A program made the position numbers and the translations under genes. Below are positions 1 through 7,802 of a stretch of 13,192 nucleotides of DNA, piece by piece. Each line of letters begins with the position of its first letter. The stretch's first letter is position 1. The DNA lies in assembly GCA_021806355.1 (NCBI GenBank), contig JAJZXT010000183.1:1-13192 (forward strand), written 5' to 3'. The notes under the pieces are model-generated. The model worked only from the letters and a program-made list of their open reading frames with translations. It ran no database searches and was not told where the DNA came from. The DNA is from Thermoplasmata archaeon (lineage in GTDB: Archaea > Thermoplasmatota > Thermoplasmata > Thermoplasmatales > Thermoplasmataceae).

Positions 1-648
1 TACATCATTCAACCTTATTCCTCCGAAGTCACCCTTGAATACTGATGCCATGCTTTCCATATCATATGGCTCAACACCATTCTCCTTAGCATCGACGGCC
101 AGCAGGCTGATTCCCCTGTGCCTCTGATTCCAGTCCAGCTGCAATGTCCTCACAGAAAGTATGTGAAGATCCGCTATTCCCGGGCTGCTTACAAATGATT
201 TCTCCCCGTTGACCTTGTAGACATTTCCATCCTGTGTGGCGGTTGTGCTGATGGATGCAGAATCTGAACCCTGGCCCGGTTCCGTAAAGCCGCCACATAT
301 CACCAGATCCCCCTTCAGGTATCTGTCAAGATAACGTTCCCTGGTATCCTGATCACTGATCAACGGGAGAAGCTTTGCAAAGTGCATGGTGAGGAATGCC
401 GGCACAGGAACCTCATACTTGCCCATCACTTCCGAAATAAGCCCGAGCGTCAATTCATCAATGGCATTGCCCCCTGATGCAATCACTGTGCCAAGAACTA
501 GTTCCGACAGATCCTTCATCAGTTTTCTCGGAAAAATCCTGTCCTTAATCCATCCATCATACGCAGGGGAAACGTTCCTCCTGCAATATTCCTCCAGCAT
601 CCCTGTGATAATTTTCTGTTCATCGCTTAATTCCCCATCAATTTTCAT
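1..648 (-). CDS. Acyl-CoA dehydrogenase, N-terminal 216 residues (3' end outside window)
   Basis: Flavoenzyme that would oxidise acyl-CoA to trans-2-enoyl-CoA using FAD, the first step of beta-oxidation, in the cytoplasm. I translated the open frame by hand from 648 to base 1 and met no stop. It has an alpha-helical N-terminal domain, then the family signature ICGGFTEPGQGSDSASI (about residues 117-133), where the middle beta-domain begins, then VNGEKSFVSS, also typical of the family. The fragment ends in FKGDFGGIRLNDV, near the usual end of the middle domain. The C-terminal helical domain with the catalytic glutamate is not in the window. ATG 648 is the first possible start: a TAA lies in frame two codons upstream, and a GGAGG lies 11 bases before it. 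It follows the HADH/ECH fusion by 16 bases, so the two are almost certainly cotranscribed. Chain-length specificity cannot be read from the fragment. Confidence 0.93.
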   Translation of the reverse strand, partial: MKIDGELSDEQKIITGMLEEYCRRNVSPAYDGWIKDRIFPRKLMKDLSELVLGTVIASGGNAIDELTLGLISEVMGKYEVPVPAFLTMHFAKLLPLISDQDTRERYLDRYLKGDLVICGGFTEPGQGSDSASISTTATQDGNVYKVNGEKSFVSSPGIADLHILSVRTLQLDWNQRHRGISLLAVDAKENGVEPYDMESMASVFKGDFGGIRLNDV

Positions 649-659
649 TGCTTAATCAA

Positions 660-664
660 CCTCC
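660..664 (-). promoter_or_regulatory. Shine-Dalgarno site for acyl-CoA dehydrogenase
   Basis: On the minus strand GGAGG directly follows the TGA stop of the upstream fusion gene and lies 11 bases before ATG 648. It matches the archaeal 16S rRNA 3' end and shows that the second gene of the operon is translated from its own site. Confidence 0.7.
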
Positions 665-2632
665 TCATTTTCCAGTCCATGCTGGTTTTCTCTTATGGAT
701 AAATGCATCCTGGCCTTCAGCAAAATCCTTTGTTTGTGAAAGGCGGGCCAGCGCATCTGTGCCGAGAGAAACATTTGGTGAAAATACTGATCTAACCGAA
801 TTCATTGCAGCCTTTATCTCCCTTATGGATAGGGGAGACATCTTTGAAATCTTCCCGGCGAATTCAGCGGCAACAATAAAAAGCTGTTCAGCGGGAACTG
901 CCACGTCAACAATGCCAATTTCCATCGCATCCTTTGCGGGAATCCATTCTCCTGTTAGTGCATATCTGGCCAATTTCCTGCTGATAAGTGCCATTCCCAA
1001 TGTTGTGCCGATGGGAGGAATGGCGCCTATAAGCCCTTCCGGAAGTGAAAACACTGCATCTTCTGCCGCAATGACAATGTCAAACATCATGTTGAGTTCG
1101 CATCCTCCTCCGAAAGCAAACCCGTTCACTGCAGAAATTATTGGCTTGGGATACCGCTCCAACAGTTCCATAAGAGGAGTGGCATAGTTCCTGACCCAGC
1201 TGTCAACATCCTGCTTGCTCTTCCAACCCTTCATCATCTCAATGTCGTCTCCCGCACAGAATGCCCTGCCTTTGGCGTTTATTATGATTGATCTGATTGC
1301 ATCATCCTCCCCTGCACTCTCCAGTGCCAACCTGATGCCTTCCCATTCATCCTCATTGAGGGCATTGAGTTTTTCAGGCCTGTTCAACGTTATAACCGCA
1401 TAATTTTGCTGTTTCCTGAAGATAACTGAACCGAAATTTGTCGTTTCAGCATCCCATTTCCTGAATCCTTTGCCATTCTCCATCCCAAGTTTTCCATCCT
1501 CTACCATTTCCAGAAGAAGGCTATTAGGTTCGTATCGGGAGAGGCCGGTTGTAGCGTGCAAATGCTTCAGCATATCAACAACATTGTTGATTCCAAACCT
1601 GTCAGCCATCGCAAGAGGCCCCTCTGGCCAGTTCATGGCCTTTATCATTGATTTTTCAATGTCCTCTGCCGTAGCCACCTCATTCTTCAGGATCCATGCT
1701 GCCTCGTTGATGGCAGTTGACAGCAATCTCAGCGGATTAACTGAATACATTTCCTGTGTTGGAATCACCATGTGCCTGTAATAACCTCCTCCAGCTGGAT
1801 AACTGTAGAATCCTTCACCAGCTTTTATCCCTATCTTCCCAGACTTTACCTTGCCTTCAAGAATTTTTGATGAAGCGGTATCAAAACCCCGATCTCTCAA
1901 TTCACGGTTAGCATTAAAAACAATATCAATTCCCACGAAATCAAGTAGCTCGAAGATCCCCATAGGAAAGTTAAGCCTGAACCTGACCATGGAATCCATG
2001 TCTTCAATGCTGCTGCCCTCTTCGTGCATTGCAAGTGCCTCTGTAATAATCCTGTCGTTTATCCTGTTTATCAGGAATCCGGCCACGTCCTTCTTTACCA
2101 CGACAAAATCCTTTTTCAGCCTCGTGGCAAGACCCTTTATCTCATTCAATGTGGATTCCTGCGTGTTATTGCCCATTATGATCTCCACTATGGGCATTAT
2201 TATGGGAGGATTTGAAAAATGAAGCCCTATGAATGATTCGGGACGTCCGCTCACAGATGCCAGTTCAGATATGGGAATCGTGGATGTATTGGATGATATG
2301 ATGCACCCCGGCTTGAGAATGTGGGAAAGATCCTTGAGAAGCCCTGCCTTTACCGTAAAGTCCTCCTTTACTGCCTCAATAATGCAATCCACCTGTGAAA
2401 GATCATTAAGATCAATACTGGTTCTTATTCGTGAAGCTACCTTTTCTGCACTTTCACTTATCAATTTCTTCCTGGCAAGGCTGTCCAAACTCCATGATAT
2501 CTTTTTCCTTGCTGCCATAAGGAATTCGTCGCTGATATCCACAAGGCAAACCTCAAGGCCCGATATTGCGCAGACCTCAGCTATACCGTGTCCCATTGTT
2601 CCTGCTCCAATAACCCCTACACTATTTATCAT
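665..2632 (-). CDS. Bifunctional 3-hydroxyacyl-CoA dehydrogenase / enoyl-CoA hydratase
   Basis: A 655-residue fusion that would hydrate 2-enoyl-CoA to 3-hydroxyacyl-CoA and oxidise this with NAD to 3-ketoacyl-CoA. The N-terminal part is the dehydrogenase: Rossmann motif GAGTMGHG (9-16), SSNTST (113-118), catalytic His138 in GLHFSNP, Glu150 and Asn189, with the spacing of known HADHs. A second HADH C-terminal-type domain follows (about 298-390, with NWPEGPLAMADRFG). Residues 400-655 are a crotonase-fold hydratase: oxyanion-hole segment FCAGDDI (458-464), GGGCEL with Glu512 and PEG with Glu532. The two acids are 20 residues apart, as in rat enoyl-CoA hydratase. This order (HADH first) is the reverse of bacterial FadB and is the one known from archaea such as Metallosphaera, where it acts on crotonyl-CoA/3-hydroxybutyryl-CoA. 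The acyl-CoA dehydrogenase downstream favours a role in beta-oxidation. All catalytic residues are present. Confidence 0.95.
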   Translation of the reverse strand: MINSVGVIGAGTMGHGIAEVCAISGLEVCLVDISDEFLMAARKKISWSLDSLARKKLISESAEKVASRIRTSIDLNDLSQVDCIIEAVKEDFTVKAGLLKDLSHILKPGCIISSNTSTIPISELASVSGRPESFIGLHFSNPPIIMPIVEIIMGNNTQESTLNEIKGLATRLKKDFVVVKKDVAGFLINRINDRIITEALAMHEEGSSIEDMDSMVRFRLNFPMGIFELLDFVGIDIVFNANRELRDRGFDTASSKILEGKVKSGKIGIKAGEGFYSYPAGGGYYRHMVIPTQEMYSVNPLRLLSTAINEAAWILKNEVATAEDIEKSMIKAMNWPEGPLAMADRFGINNVVDMLKHLHATTGLSRYEPNSLLLEMVEDGKLGMENGKGFRKWDAETTNFGSVIFRKQQNYAVITLNRPEKLNALNEDEWEGIRLALESAGEDDAIRSIIINAKGRAFCAGDDIEMMKGWKSKQDVDSWVRNYATPLMELLERYPKPIISAVNGFAFGGGCELNMMFDIVIAAEDAVFSLPEGLIGAIPPIGTTLGMALISRKLARYALTGEWIPAKDAMEIGIVDVAVPAEQLFIVAAEFAGKISKMSPLSIREIKAAMNSVRSVFSPNVSLGTDALARLSQTKDFAEGQDAFIHKRKPAWTGK

Positions 2633-2638
2633 GATTCT

Positions 2639-2642
2639 CTCC
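2639..2642 (-). promoter_or_regulatory. Shine-Dalgarno site for the HADH/ECH fusion
   Basis: The minus strand reads AAAAGGAGAGAATC then ATG. GGAG sits 6 bases before the start and supports ATG 2632. Confidence 0.6.
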
Positions 2643-2948
2643 TTTTAGTTATCCATGCCACCTTTATCGTTTTTCCTTATGTCATCTCCATGTCACTGTA
2701 GGTTTCTAATGGCTCTAACCACGACAAAATCATTATGAATTCTTGCGATTTTAGGTATACATGGAGCTGATAGATTGTCGAACCTGTTATTCTGTTCTTC
2801 GGGACATCCTCTTTGCTGATTGATTAGTACTCCAATTATTTCTTCATCTTTTTACGGTATTTCCGAGTTTTGAAATGAAAGCACATGGCTTTGGTTAAGG
2901 AATGCTGCAGTGTTCATTGTAGATATTCATTCTAAAATATTGATTGAA
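2643..2948. other. Intergenic stretch between tRNA-Arg and the HADH/ECH gene
   Basis: About 310 bases with no convincing gene on either strand. It must hold the promoter of the acyl-CoA operon, but I see no clear TATA box; a GATAAA preceded by A-rich sequence near 2660 is only a weak candidate. A short T run on the minus strand at about 2936-2939 may end the tRNA transcript. Confidence 0.4.
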
Positions 2949-3022
2949 CGGGCTCGCCGGGATTTGAACCCGGGTCCTCGGCTTCGAAGGCCAACAGGAT
3001 ATCCTAACTACCCCACAAGCCC
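2949..3022 (-). tRNA. tRNA-Arg (anticodon UCG)
   Basis: The 74-base minus-strand sequence folds as a tRNA. The acceptor GGGCTTG pairs with CGAGCCC (one G-T pair). The D-arm contains GGGTAGTTAGGA. The anticodon stem TTGGC/GCCGA closes the loop CTTCGAA with anticodon TCG at positions 34-36, reading CGA and possibly other CGN arginine codons. The T-arm is CCGGG-TTCAAAT-CCCGG. The discriminator is G, and CCA is not encoded. No intron is needed. The D-stem is weak, with a G-T pair and a U-U mismatch at its ends. The 5' end lies only 30 bases after the kinase stop codon, but a separate TATA box suggests its own transcription. Confidence 0.93.
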
Positions 3023-3042
3023 AAATCTGTATCCTTAGAATG

Positions 3043-3050
3043 ATAATTAA
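3043..3050 (-). promoter_or_regulatory. TATA box for tRNA-Arg
   Basis: The minus strand reads TTAATTAT, 21-28 bases before the mature 5' end of the tRNA, the usual distance for an archaeal TATA box. It sits just after the kinase stop codon. Confidence 0.6.
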
Positions 3051-3052
3051 GG

Positions 3053-4267
3053 TTAGTCTGAACTGACAATTCTTATGATTTGCTTTGGACCAATATCCTG
3101 CTTATAGCCAAGCGCAATTATATCGCCAACATAAACCTCAGTCGCCTGTCCTCTCAGAATTACGTTATATGACCTCCCCTCGTCCCCGGATATAGCCGTC
3201 CCATTTTTACTTCCAAGATCCTTTGCAAATATCCTTCCGCTATCATCTTTTTTCAATAAGATATGATGCCTGGAAACAAATGGATTATCTATGGAGACCT
3301 TGTTCTTTTCCACTTCCCCACAGGTTGACTTATTGCAATCGTGATTACGTCCAATGCCAATAGCCCCATTGATTGGGTATAAGTCATCGTTAATTTTTAG
3401 GAATATGCCGTTTTCGTTTACATCGTTTCGTGAAGTTGGTTTATTCCTTAATTCTTCAACCAATTCAAGAAGAGCCTCCTGAACACTTCCTATATCACCG
3501 ATTCTCTTATCAGGGTCCTTCTCTGTGCATGACAAAATGATTTTCCTTGCAGTTGCGTTAAGAACCTTCCTCGAAACGTATTCATGGAGCTGATTCGTAT
3601 CCTCAACCGGAATCTGTCCAGTCAGGATGAATAAATAACACATTCCAACAGAATAGATGTCTGAACGCGTGGAACTCTCACCATTCTCAAATTGCTCAGG
3701 TGCAGAGAATATCGGCGTTCCGATCTTGCTTCCCTTGAGCCTGATGACCTGGTCTTTCGATTGAAGTATTTCTGCTGAACTGAAATCTATTATTACAGGA
3801 GTACCTCCGTCCATCATTATGTTTTTGGGATTAAGATCCCTGTGGATAATCTTGAAATCGTGGAGGTATTTTACCCCATCACATACCTCCACCATTATCC
3901 TTGTACCCTCGATTAAATCTGGTGGATTGTTAAGGCAGAGGTCCATCAAGCTTGGCCCCGATATCTTTTCCATCACGTAATAATACATGTTGTCATCAGG
4001 ACTCTCATCCATGAATGAAACAATATTTCTATTTACTATCCGCTTGAGTATTTTAGCCTCCTTTTTCAGCAATTCACTTCTGTTATCATCGGCATTTTTA
4101 CCTTCATAAATGGACTGCTTTATTATGACTTTCTGCCCTGACTTGCTTGTTCCGTCATAAATAATACCCATTCCACCGTGGGCTATTACATCGTTTGCCA
4201 GGTAGCTGTCCTTATACCCGCTAAGGAAGAACCTGGTATGTCCATTGAGATGTTTATCATTGTCCAA
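3053..4267 (-). CDS. Hanks-type Ser/Thr protein kinase with C-terminal FHA domain
   Basis: 404 residues, probably a cytoplasmic signalling kinase; no membrane segment is seen. Kinase domain about 22-270: glycine-rich loop HGGMGIIY (30-37), ATP lysine Lys50 in VIIK, alpha-C Glu70, catalytic loop HRDLNPKN (142-149; Asp144, Asn149), metal-binding DFS at 161-163 in place of DFG, APE 189-191, and SDIYSVG. A linker follows, then an FHA domain (about 288-404) with GIGR (304-307), SRHH (332-335) and LGSKNGT (351-357), the phosphothreonine-binding signature. The start is TTG 4267. The only ATG further in lies inside the glycine loop, and a TAA closes the frame upstream with no ATG or GTG between. The gene lies 239 bases downstream of the ATPase-TPR gene on the same strand; a TATA-like box between them suggests its own promoter. 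Such kinases are common in bacteria and rarer in archaea. Substrates are unknown, and the FHA domain may bind the kinase's own phosphorylated residues or its neighbour. Confidence 0.93.
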   Translation of the reverse strand: MDNDKHLNGHTRFFLSGYKDSYLANDVIAHGGMGIIYDGTSKSGQKVIIKQSIYEGKNADDNRSELLKKEAKILKRIVNRNIVSFMDESPDDNMYYYVMEKISGPSLMDLCLNNPPDLIEGTRIMVEVCDGVKYLHDFKIIHRDLNPKNIMMDGGTPVIIDFSSAEILQSKDQVIRLKGSKIGTPIFSAPEQFENGESSTRSDIYSVGMCYLFILTGQIPVEDTNQLHEYVSRKVLNATARKIILSCTEKDPDKRIGDIGSVQEALLELVEELRNKPTSRNDVNENGIFLKINDDLYPINGAIGIGRNHDCNKSTCGEVEKNKVSIDNPFVSRHHILLKKDDSGRIFAKDLGSKNGTAISGDEGRSYNVILRGQATEVYVGDIIALGYKQDIGPKQIIRIVSSD

Positions 4268-4306
4268 GGAATATTTGCACCGTTCGGTTTCATAAAACGG
4301 CGTGCG

Positions 4307-4318
4307 TATTTAATTATT
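4307..4318 (-). promoter_or_regulatory. Probable TATA box of the kinase gene
   Basis: The minus strand reads AATAATTAAATA, 40-51 bases before TTG 4267. Transcription would start about 15-25 bases before the start codon. The rest of the 4268-4506 gap shows no gene. The call rests on position and AT-rich sequence only. Confidence 0.4.
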
Positions 4319-4506
4319 TCTGAATATGCAACCATGATCTTGAGGCACTTCCTCTGCTGAATTTGGATACAGTGCTTAACGTAATCATGGAAAGCCTTGC
4401 TGAATGTCGCAAATTTTATTTGCATGACCGGGTGTATTCCAAGAAATGACGAATTGGAAAAGAAGATTTGGATATTATTGCATTGAGGGTTTATGCCGTT
4501 TTCCCC

Positions 4507-7101
4507 TCAATTCTTAAGTGCACTTGCAATACCGTCAAGTATCAATTTTTTATGCTTCTGCGTTCCTGCCTCTTCCGCGGAATTCCTGTTATCAAATTTC
4601 TCCTCTATGAAAGATATGAATGAGTTCAGCAACAATTTATTCATTGGCGGAATTTTCTTATCGCCAAAGGTTTCTATCTCAGATCGAACCTCATCGAGTT
4701 TTGCCCTGTCTCCCATCTGGAGCGCTTTCATGCCCCAATAGACAAGATTTGGGTATTTTATTGCGCGATCCGGTTCCTTGATTTTTGATAGTTCGGATGA
4801 GAAGTTGTCAAAATCCCCCTTTACCAGATACACCAATGATGGAAATACGGAACTATGAGCCTTGTAGCCATTGTCGTTTATCTGTATCGCAGATTTTGAT
4901 GCATTCAATGCAGATTCCAGTGCTTTATCGTATTCGTGGTAGAAAAGGTATCTTATTGTCATGAATATATAAATAGTCGGGATAAAGTCTTCCTCAAGCT
5001 CAAACTTGATGCTTATATTTTCGTCAGCCTCTTTTATCCTTTTGCCGCTTATGATTTCTTCCATTAAAAATTCAAAAAACTTGTTTATCCTTACCCTTTG
5101 TATATCGTTGGCTTCAATGGCTTTTTTCCCAGAAATTTGGAATTGGTCCTTGGCCTGCTTGAATTTAAGGTATTGAAGCAGGTGCAAACCGTAAAACCTG
5201 TAGAAAGAACATTCCAGGCTGGCATCTGAGACCAGTGATACAAGTTTTTCAGCTGTCGGGATATAGTTCTCCGATTCAGAGATTTCTCCTATGATGTCAA
5301 GCTGTTCTACCAGGTTGAACTCCGCATAGGCCCTTCCCCTTAGATCTGATGTGATGTAAGATATATCCACTATTTCCTTGAAATTCTTTATGGAACTCTG
5401 ATAATCCCCCAGCATGCCATTTGTGATGGCAAGGTTATTCATGTTTTTCAGTGAGGAGAACCAGTTCTTTTTCCGTGTGTTAATCTCAAGTGCCTTCTTG
5501 AAATATGTCCCTGCTTCTTCGATCTTAAACGTATTGATTTTTATTATGCCCTTGATGTTGTAAGCTTCTGCGACCGTATCTTCAAAGTTGCCCTCTGTAG
5601 CAATTGCAATTGCTCTGTCAACGAGTTCGTCGGCTTTCTTATAATCGTTCTTCCTTATTTCTATGGTTGAATTCGCAATAAGAAGCTTTGCCTCATCCTC
5701 CTTCTTGAGGTTAATTCCAGAGAACAGGCTATTAATGATTTCTTCCGATTTTTTGTAATCTCCCCTGCCATTGTATATCGATGTGAGGAGTATGAATGGA
5801 GCCACCATTCCTGCATCCTTGAATTTTTCATCATTTAAAATCTCGGCAGCCTCCTTATAATGGGAGAGAAGATAAAGCGCATTTCCTTCTGAAAACCTTG
5901 CCTTAAGAATGTGTTCCTCATCCTTCAGGTATGGCTTAATCTTCAGAATGGCATCATATGCCTCCTGTGGATCATTTATTGAACTGTTGATCGAATCTAA
6001 GTTTTCTGCGAATATTCTAACGGCCTCTTCGGCGTTTCCATAGCTTAGGTTCATCAATATCCTGCTTGGAATTGAGAGTTTATTGACCAGTTCGGAGCCA
6101 TTTAGCCGGGTAGAAAACTTGATCTTATCAGATGCCGTAATATAGCTGTCAAGCAGGGCATATAAAAAGCTGTTCTTAATGGAAAATGTCCCCTGATCAT
6201 TCTTGATCAAATCCTTGGATTCCAGTAATGAAAGCGATTCGAGAATGATGCTTTCATCAGTGTTCAGAAGATAAGAGAGATCGTTAACGGCGAGCCTCAC
6301 CTTTATCATTGCAAGCACCTTCAGGATACCCTGCGAATTCTTATCCAGTTCTGTTACCATGTTGTTATAATGGGATTCCAGCGAGGGCGGAATTGGAAAG
6401 AATCTTACCTTGATACTGTTCAACGACCCATCCGGATCAATAAACCCTTCGTCCTTATAATAAGCAAGGGTGTATGATAGAATGTTGAGATCACCATTTA
6501 CGAGCCTCACAAGGTCCTTGACAAAGGCCTCCTCCAACTTATAGCCCTCTTCCTTGAGCATGGATTTAACGTCCTCCATCTCAGGTTTCTTCAAAGATAT
6601 CAGGAAAATGTTAGGAAGCAATTTTGCTTCCTCGATGAACTTTTCAGCATTTGAACTGCTGCCCGATGTTTCCGTTACACCAATAAAGGTAAAACCAAGT
6701 TTACCGCTGAGCTTTGAAAAATACAGGAACATATCAAGGCTTTGCTGGCTCATTTTATGAAGATTTTCAAATATTATAATTGGATGATCTGCACCTGATA
6801 GAACGCGAGTCAACTCGTCTACGATTGTGTTTAGATCCCTTACCTTAGACTCCTGAGAAATTTGGTTGAGGATATCATTGAATGGATAAAAGCGGATAGT
6901 TTCGAATTCGGTAAAAATCTTGGTGGAATAATATTTAAGCCCCTTTTCCTCGAAATCTCTCATAAGCAGCTTGATCAATGGTCCCTTACCGGTTCCATCG
7001 TCTCCCATGATAATATATGTCATGCTTGGCTTTTCTGCGACTTCTGATTCCACCCTCTTGAAATATGCAACTGCGTTTGAAAAGGAAAGAGCTTTTTCCA
7101 T
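4507..7101 (-). CDS. P-loop ATPase (AAA/STAND-like) with TPR-like repeats
   Basis: 864 residues. The N-terminus carries a degenerate P-loop, GDDGTGKG (33-40): the Gly-Lys is kept, but glycine replaces the usual Thr/Ser. A Walker-B-like strand PIIIFEN (107-113) follows, with Glu112 where Asp is usual. Then come a sensor-like strand FTFIGVTET (138-146) and a winged-helix-like region (about 240-345). From about residue 395 to the end the protein is almost wholly helical, with TPR-like units such as AEAYNIKGIIKI and SLKNMNNLAITNGMLGDYQ. This layout matches MalT/STAND-type ATPases and the ATPase part of bacterial PknK-like kinases, where TPRs sense a ligand or partner. No DNA-binding domain is evident at the C-terminus. 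It precedes the kinase-FHA gene on the same strand, suggesting one pathway (inference). The start ATG 7101 has a TATA box at leaderless distance. Exact family and ligand are unknown. Confidence 0.85.
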   Translation of the reverse strand: MEKALSFSNAVAYFKRVESEVAEKPSMTYIIMGDDGTGKGPLIKLLMRDFEEKGLKYYSTKIFTEFETIRFYPFNDILNQISQESKVRDLNTIVDELTRVLSGADHPIIIFENLHKMSQQSLDMFLYFSKLSGKLGFTFIGVTETSGSSSNAEKFIEEAKLLPNIFLISLKKPEMEDVKSMLKEEGYKLEEAFVKDLVRLVNGDLNILSYTLAYYKDEGFIDPDGSLNSIKVRFFPIPPSLESHYNNMVTELDKNSQGILKVLAMIKVRLAVNDLSYLLNTDESIILESLSLLESKDLIKNDQGTFSIKNSFLYALLDSYITASDKIKFSTRLNGSELVNKLSIPSRILMNLSYGNAEEAVRIFAENLDSINSSINDPQEAYDAILKIKPYLKDEEHILKARFSEGNALYLLSHYKEAAEILNDEKFKDAGMVAPFILLTSIYNGRGDYKKSEEIINSLFSGINLKKEDEAKLLIANSTIEIRKNDYKKADELVDRAIAIATEGNFEDTVAEAYNIKGIIKINTFKIEEAGTYFKKALEINTRKKNWFSSLKNMNNLAITNGMLGDYQSSIKNFKEIVDISYITSDLRGRAYAEFNLVEQLDIIGEISESENYIPTAEKLVSLVSDASLECSFYRFYGLHLLQYLKFKQAKDQFQISGKKAIEANDIQRVRINKFFEFLMEEIISGKRIKEADENISIKFELEEDFIPTIYIFMTIRYLFYHEYDKALESALNASKSAIQINDNGYKAHSSVFPSLVYLVKGDFDNFSSELSKIKEPDRAIKYPNLVYWGMKALQMGDRAKLDEVRSEIETFGDKKIPPMNKLLLNSFISFIEEKFDNRNSAEEAGTQKHKKLILDGIASALKN

Positions 7102-7118
7102 ATACCAAATAGGAAATC

Positions 7119-7129
7119 TTAATATTTAA
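7119..7129 (-). promoter_or_regulatory. TATA box of the ATPase-TPR gene (leaderless)
   Basis: The minus strand reads TTAAATATTAA, 18-28 bases before ATG 7101, with a purine-rich stretch before it as a BRE candidate. No Shine-Dalgarno site is seen, so the transcript is probably leaderless. Confidence 0.6.
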
Positions 7130-7317
7130 TGATTATTTTGAAAGTTGCGAAAAATTTCTGGTTTCACAATTGCATGACATCGGATGTGAATGCGAAAAAC
7201 AACGTGTGCTGGTTCTTGTCGACGTTTGGCAGGAATTTCCCATGGCGGGTCGAATCATATCCTGACCATGGAATAATCCTAATAGCAATTGTGCTTTATC
7301 TTCTTCTGAAAGACTAA
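7129..7317 (+). pseudogene. Possible relic of an HhH-GPD DNA glycosylase (MutY/EndoIII-like), N-terminal fragment
   Basis: A 62-codon frame whose second half resembles the start of archaeal MutY/endonuclease III-type glycosylases: a tryptophan-phenylalanine helix, then FGRNFPWR, a proline, and ILIAIVLYLLLKD. In intact enzymes the motif is roughly GRDFPWR..PY.ILIAE.LL..T. Here the conserved glutamate is replaced, and the frame stops after about 35 matching residues. The helix-hairpin-helix, catalytic aspartate and Fe-S cysteines are all absent, and I found no continuation in other frames before the next gene at 7329. If real, it is a dead 5' remnant. The first 25 codons overlap the TATA box of the divergent ATPase gene and look non-coding. 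Chance resemblance remains possible because the match is short. Confidence 0.4.
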
Positions 7318-7328
7318 GTTGTGGAAAA

Positions 7329-7568
7329 ATGGTTATCTTTAGCTTGTTGAACATAATCGGCTCCGTGGTTCTTCTATTCATGATGCTATTTTACATCCTG
7401 GAACAGAGATCCAACTCATACACACTGGCCTTTGGCTTTGCCTGTCTTGGTGCATCAGCGTATGGATGGATTGCCGGAACATGGCCCTTTGGAATAATTG
7501 AACTTGCTTGGGGTGCGTTTGCCTTCAACAAATGGTCGAAGAAAAGAAAAGTCAAGGAAACCCGTTGA
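7329..7568 (+). CDS. Small membrane protein, CBU_0592-like
   Basis: 79 residues with three predicted membrane segments: about 2-23 (IIGSVVLLFMMLFYIL), 33-50 (LAFGFACLGASAYGWIAG) and 52-67 (WPFGIIELAWGAFAF), followed by a basic tail KWSKKRKVKETR expected to stay in the cytoplasm. The pattern of a short hydrophobic protein with a final helix of the form P..IIE..W recalls the CBU_0592-type domain found in small bacterial membrane proteins and at the end of some transporters. The function of that family is not established. ATG 7329 is the first good start; no clear Shine-Dalgarno site is seen. It stands alone, 234 bases before the peptidase gene. Confidence 0.65.
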   Translation: MVIFSLLNIIGSVVLLFMMLFYILEQRSNSYTLAFGFACLGASAYGWIAGTWPFGIIELAWGAFAFNKWSKKRKVKETR

Positions 7569-7770
7569 AGTTGTGGAATATCCATTCTGTATGGATACCA
7601 GTGCGGGATACGAGGTGGATTTTAATGAGCAACCCAAAGGATGAACAATATTCCACCATTATTTCCATTATGTGATTAACATGGATGATTGTGGAACATT
7701 GAAATCCTCGATGCCAGTGATGAAGATAGATAACCGGGATTCCTATTGCGGAAAGCTGTGCCAACAACGC

Positions 7771-7780
7771 AATAATAATA
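7771..7780 (+). promoter_or_regulatory. Possible TATA box for the peptidase-primase operon
   Basis: AATAATAATA lies 23-32 bases before ATG 7803, at the distance expected for a leaderless archaeal transcript. The rest of the 7569-7802 gap shows no gene. Confidence 0.4.
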
Positions 7781-7802
7781 ACCAGAATGCCATTATAGAG
7801 TT

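Noticed and set aside
648..1187. Long plus-strand open frame of 179 codons
   Set aside because: It lies wholly opposite the crotonase part of the HADH/ECH gene, whose catalytic residues are all in order; the plus frame has no recognisable domain.
4186..4425. Minus-strand frame of 79 codons overlapping the kinase start
   Set aside because: It is in another frame from the kinase, shows no domain, and covers the kinase TATA region.
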